Assembly: GCA_021779635.1 (NCBI GenBank)
Contig: JAJYAH010000395.1
Location: 1 to 6,633 of the forward strand
DNA: 6,633 nucleotides
Source of the DNA: Pseudomonadota bacterium
GTDB taxonomy: Bacteria; Pseudomonadota; Alphaproteobacteria; Rhizobiales; Xanthobacteraceae
Direction of reading: 5' to 3'
In this document: in pieces, positions 5,513 through 6,633 of the stretch
Layout: each line of letters opens with the position of its first letter
How positions within the stretch are numbered: the first letter of the stretch is position 1
Translations under genes and position numbers: made by a program
The notes under the pieces: model-generated
Databases searched by the model: none
What the model was told of the DNA's origin: nothing
The model's input: only the letters and a program-made list of their open reading frames with translations

Positions 5513-5721
5513 CAGTGCGCCCTCTCGCCCGACGGCGCGCCGATAGCCGGACGCGAGGCCCCGGCTATGGCGAGCGCCGCATAGTGGTCAATCAGGATTT
5601 TGCGGATCAGATTCGAAATCGAGCGATTGCGCGCCGCTGCGTCGGCCGCAAGCTGTTCCCGCAACGGGCCCGATAGTTTTAAGCAATGCTGCGCATCGTT
5701 CTTTCTCATGAGTGTAATCAT
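5512..5721 (-). CDS. Putative ribbon-helix-helix DNA-binding protein (69 aa), first of a pair
   Basis: The start is uncertain: ATG at 5721 (used), ATG at 5709, or TTG at 5745. None has a clear ribosome binding site. From the 5721 start, residues 10-17 (AQHCLKLS) form the strand, 19-30 (PLREQLAADAAA) helix A and 34-48 (SISNLIRKILIDHYA) helix B, a good match to the Arc-type pattern including the RNRS turn and the N-x-L-I-R-K helix. The C-terminal tail (residues 50-69) is Ala/Pro/Gly-rich. It is likely a transcriptional repressor or co-repressor with its neighbour and the helix-turn-helix-like protein upstream. Its stop overlaps the next start. Assignment to the fold is fairly secure, but the DNA target is unknown. 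Confidence 0.75.
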   Translation of the reverse strand: MITLMRKNDAQHCLKLSGPLREQLAADAAARNRSISNLIRKILIDHYAALAIAGASRPAIGAPSGERAH

Positions 5722-5751
5722 GGGATTGTTTGGTAATGCCAGCAACGCCCA

Positions 5752-6009
5752 CTAAGGCATTGAGGAATCCGCCTCGACGAGCAGCCGCAAGCCAAGGATC
5801 CGGTACATTCGCGCGCTCGTGGTCGCCGTCGGCTCGCGGTCGCCACAGAGAAGCTTTGCGCAGTAGCCGTCGCCCCATCGCTCGCCATGTGCGCGCGCGT
5901 CCTCCTGGGCGCGGAAATCAACCTCGCCATATGTCCAGCCGAGCACGGCAATCCGCGCGCGCCACAGCGCAATCAATTCGGCCGGCGTACCCGTAAACCG
6001 CTCAGTCAT
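5752..6009 (-). CDS. Helix-turn-helix-like small protein, first gene of the operon (85 aa)
   Basis: ATG at 6009 opens the operon, with only a weak G-rich ribosome binding site (GGGGG) upstream. Residues 9-24 (PAELIALWRARIAVLG) form a helix. The segment WTYGEVD, a charged insert, and GDGYCAKLLCGDREPTATT (about 46-65) look like the turn and recognition helix of Xre-like proteins, in which a YxxKLL-x-G helix contacts DNA. MYRILGLRLLVEAD ends the fold. Short rhizobial proteins with the order W-R-A-R-I...GY-x-x-KLL-G...LGL-x-L-x-V are, as I recall, annotated as helix-turn-helix or hypothetical. The insert at 32-45 is longer than usual. Its place next to an inverted-repeat region suggests autoregulation, which is inferred. 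Confidence 0.7.
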   Translation of the reverse strand: MTERFTGTPAELIALWRARIAVLGWTYGEVDFRAQEDARAHGERWGDGYCAKLLCGDREPTATTSARMYRILGLRLLVEADSSMP

Positions 6010-6038
6010 CGGTCAGGCCCCCGGGTCGCAAACGCCGT

Positions 6039-6118
6039 GCGGGACTCGCTGGTGAGTTTTTTCGGTCCCGCGGTGTCGGCATGGGCCCGGTCCCAAAAAT
6101 CGCATGGGCGAGTCCCGC
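6039..6118. promoter_or_regulatory. Inverted repeat and GTCCC half-site array, candidate operator
   Basis: GCGGGACTCGC at 6039-6049 is a perfect reverse complement of GCGAGTCCCGC at 6108-6118. Between the arms, GGTCCC occurs at 6064-6069 and 6089-6094. Counting the arms, the (A/G)GTCCC core appears four times at spacings of about 23, 25 and 22 bases, the first copy inverted. The array lies 30-109 bases upstream of the ATG at 6009 and would suit an operator for one of the three DNA-binding proteins encoded just downstream. Binding is inferred. Confidence 0.45.
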
Positions 6119-6209
6119 TGGGCGGCCTGATCGCTGGCAGAGAACATGGCCCCGGTCTTTTGTGGCGGAAAGGCAAAGGTTTTGGAGAGGGCCGCGAAAA
6201 TGGAGAGAG

Positions 6210-6220
6210 ATATCGGATAT
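6210..6220. repeat. AT-rich 11-bp palindrome
   Basis: ATATC-G-GATAT is a perfect palindrome around a single central base, set in GC-rich sequence about 200 bases upstream of the operon. It could be part of a promoter or operator, but no matching -35 element at normal spacing was found on the minus strand. Confidence 0.3.
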
Positions 6221-6455
6221 AGCAGCGACAAGAGTTTCCTTGCCCCACCCCGCCCCGCCCCGGTCTATTTCGGCCCGATCCGTGGGGATGGAGTTTGGGC
6301 CTCGCGCAGCGCAGCGCCCGCGCCTGCCGCGTCGAGCAGATCGCGCGCGTGTGCGCACGGCGGCGCACGCGGGTCTTAGGCTACTTGCTGAAGCTCTCAA
6401 GTTAGCGCGCGCGAAAAGTCCGCTCCGTGATTTTCCATCATGTGGCCGAGGCCAT

Positions 6456-6480
6456 GAAATGCCAGCAAATGGCGCATTTC
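6456..6480. repeat. 7-bp inverted repeat (hairpin)
   Basis: GAAATGC at 6456-6462 pairs with GCATTTC at 6474-6480 across an 11-base loop. No T-run follows on either strand, so it is not an intrinsic terminator. Confidence 0.4.
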
Positions 6481-6498
6481 CGCAGCAATCATGCGAGC

Positions 6499-6517
6499 GT
6501 GTGGGCGCTGTGTGGGC
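6499..6517. repeat. Direct repeat GTGTGGGC at 11-bp spacing
   Basis: GTGTGGGC occurs at 6499-6506 and 6510-6517, one helical turn apart, so a protein could bind both copies on the same face of the DNA. Confidence 0.4.
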
Positions 6518-6606
6518 AATAGCGCTTGCCGCCGCGCCTGATCGAGGCCTCGGACTGGATTGCTTCGCTATCTTTCGATGCCAGTCAGTCGACGCCTGGG
6601 CTAACA

Positions 6607-6622
6607 GTGATAACGTGATAAC
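6607..6622. repeat. Tandem GTGATAAC pair
   Basis: GTGATAAC occurs twice head-to-tail with no gap (6607-6614, 6615-6622). It is AT-rich in a GC-rich setting and lies eleven bases from the window end. It resembles a small iteron or operator pair, and more copies could lie beyond the window. Confidence 0.45.
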
Positions 6623-6633
6623 AGGCGGATGGC

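Larger units (their letters stand above)
6010..6633. other. Intergenic/control region without a convincing gene (624 bp)
   Basis: No frame here has both a ribosome binding site and protein-like composition. The minus frames at 6002-6400 and 6013-6231 are Arg/Ala/Pro-rich or overlap the start of the first operon gene and look spurious. The stretch contains an 11-bp inverted repeat with GTCCC half-sites (6039-6118), an AT-rich 11-bp palindrome (6210-6220), and, from 6440 to 6622, several hairpins and short direct repeats. It is the only place a promoter for the minus-strand operon could lie, but I could not identify a convincing -35/-10 pair. Confidence 0.5.

Noticed and set aside
6044..6062. 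Possible plus-strand intrinsic terminator (ACTC...GAGT followed by six T)
   Set aside because: The stem is only 4-5 bp and no plus-strand gene ends nearby. The bases are better explained as part of the inverted-repeat array.
6002..6400. Long minus-strand frame upstream of the operon (132 codons)
   Set aside because: Its product is low-complexity Arg/Ala/Pro-rich, it overlaps the start of the well-supported gene at 6009, and it has no ribosome binding site. The overlapping 6013-6231 and 6006-6368 frames fail for the same reasons.
6397..6492. Minus-strand 31-codon frame with a His/Met-rich product
   Set aside because: It looks somewhat protein-like (RHLLAFHGLGHMMENHG) but is very short, lacks a ribosome binding site and has no strong third-position GC bias. 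It may be a gene relic.
6454..6522. Plus-strand 22-codon frame starting MKCQQMAHF
   Set aside because: Too short, no ribosome binding site, and it coincides with the repeats; probably chance.

Overview
The window looks like an accessory (prophage-derived or genomic-island) segment of a high-GC alphaproteobacterium, most likely of the Bradyrhizobium/Rhodopseudomonas group. This rests on the base composition, on several small proteins that resemble conserved unnamed Bradyrhizobium families as I remember them, and on phage-type small proteins. No search could be run, so the taxonomic call is an inference.

Layout. Positions 1-409 hold the 3' part of a plus-strand gene that is clearly AT-richer than the rest. 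Positions 498-1403 carry a short plus-strand group of small unnamed proteins, two of them joined by a TGATG stop/start overlap, plus one possible extra micro-ORF. This group meets a minus-strand operon head-on at 1404-1422, only 19 bases apart, with no visible terminator.

The core of the window is that minus-strand operon, read from 6009 down to 1423. It has twelve tightly packed genes with 1-base overlaps or short gaps and mostly good ribosome binding sites. It opens with three small putative DNA-binding proteins: one helix-turn-helix-like protein and two consecutive ribbon-helix-helix proteins. Eight small proteins of phage-accessory character follow: coiled coils, a duplicated GD/GN-H motif protein, an acidic-tailed protein and an exported beta-rich protein. 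It ends in a 272-residue Ala/Gln/Gly-rich protein that resembles the small internal (ejection) virion proteins of T7-like podoviruses. No terminase, portal, major capsid or integrase is present here, so this is a piece of a phage-derived module or an unusual small-protein cassette.

Upstream of the operon, 6010-6633 has no convincing gene. It carries an 11-bp inverted repeat, a series of GGTCCC/AGTCCC half-sites spaced about 22-25 bases apart, and several short repeats further right, including a tandem GTGATAAC pair. A reasonable model is that this is the control region of the operon and that one or more of the three leading proteins bind it. That model is untested.
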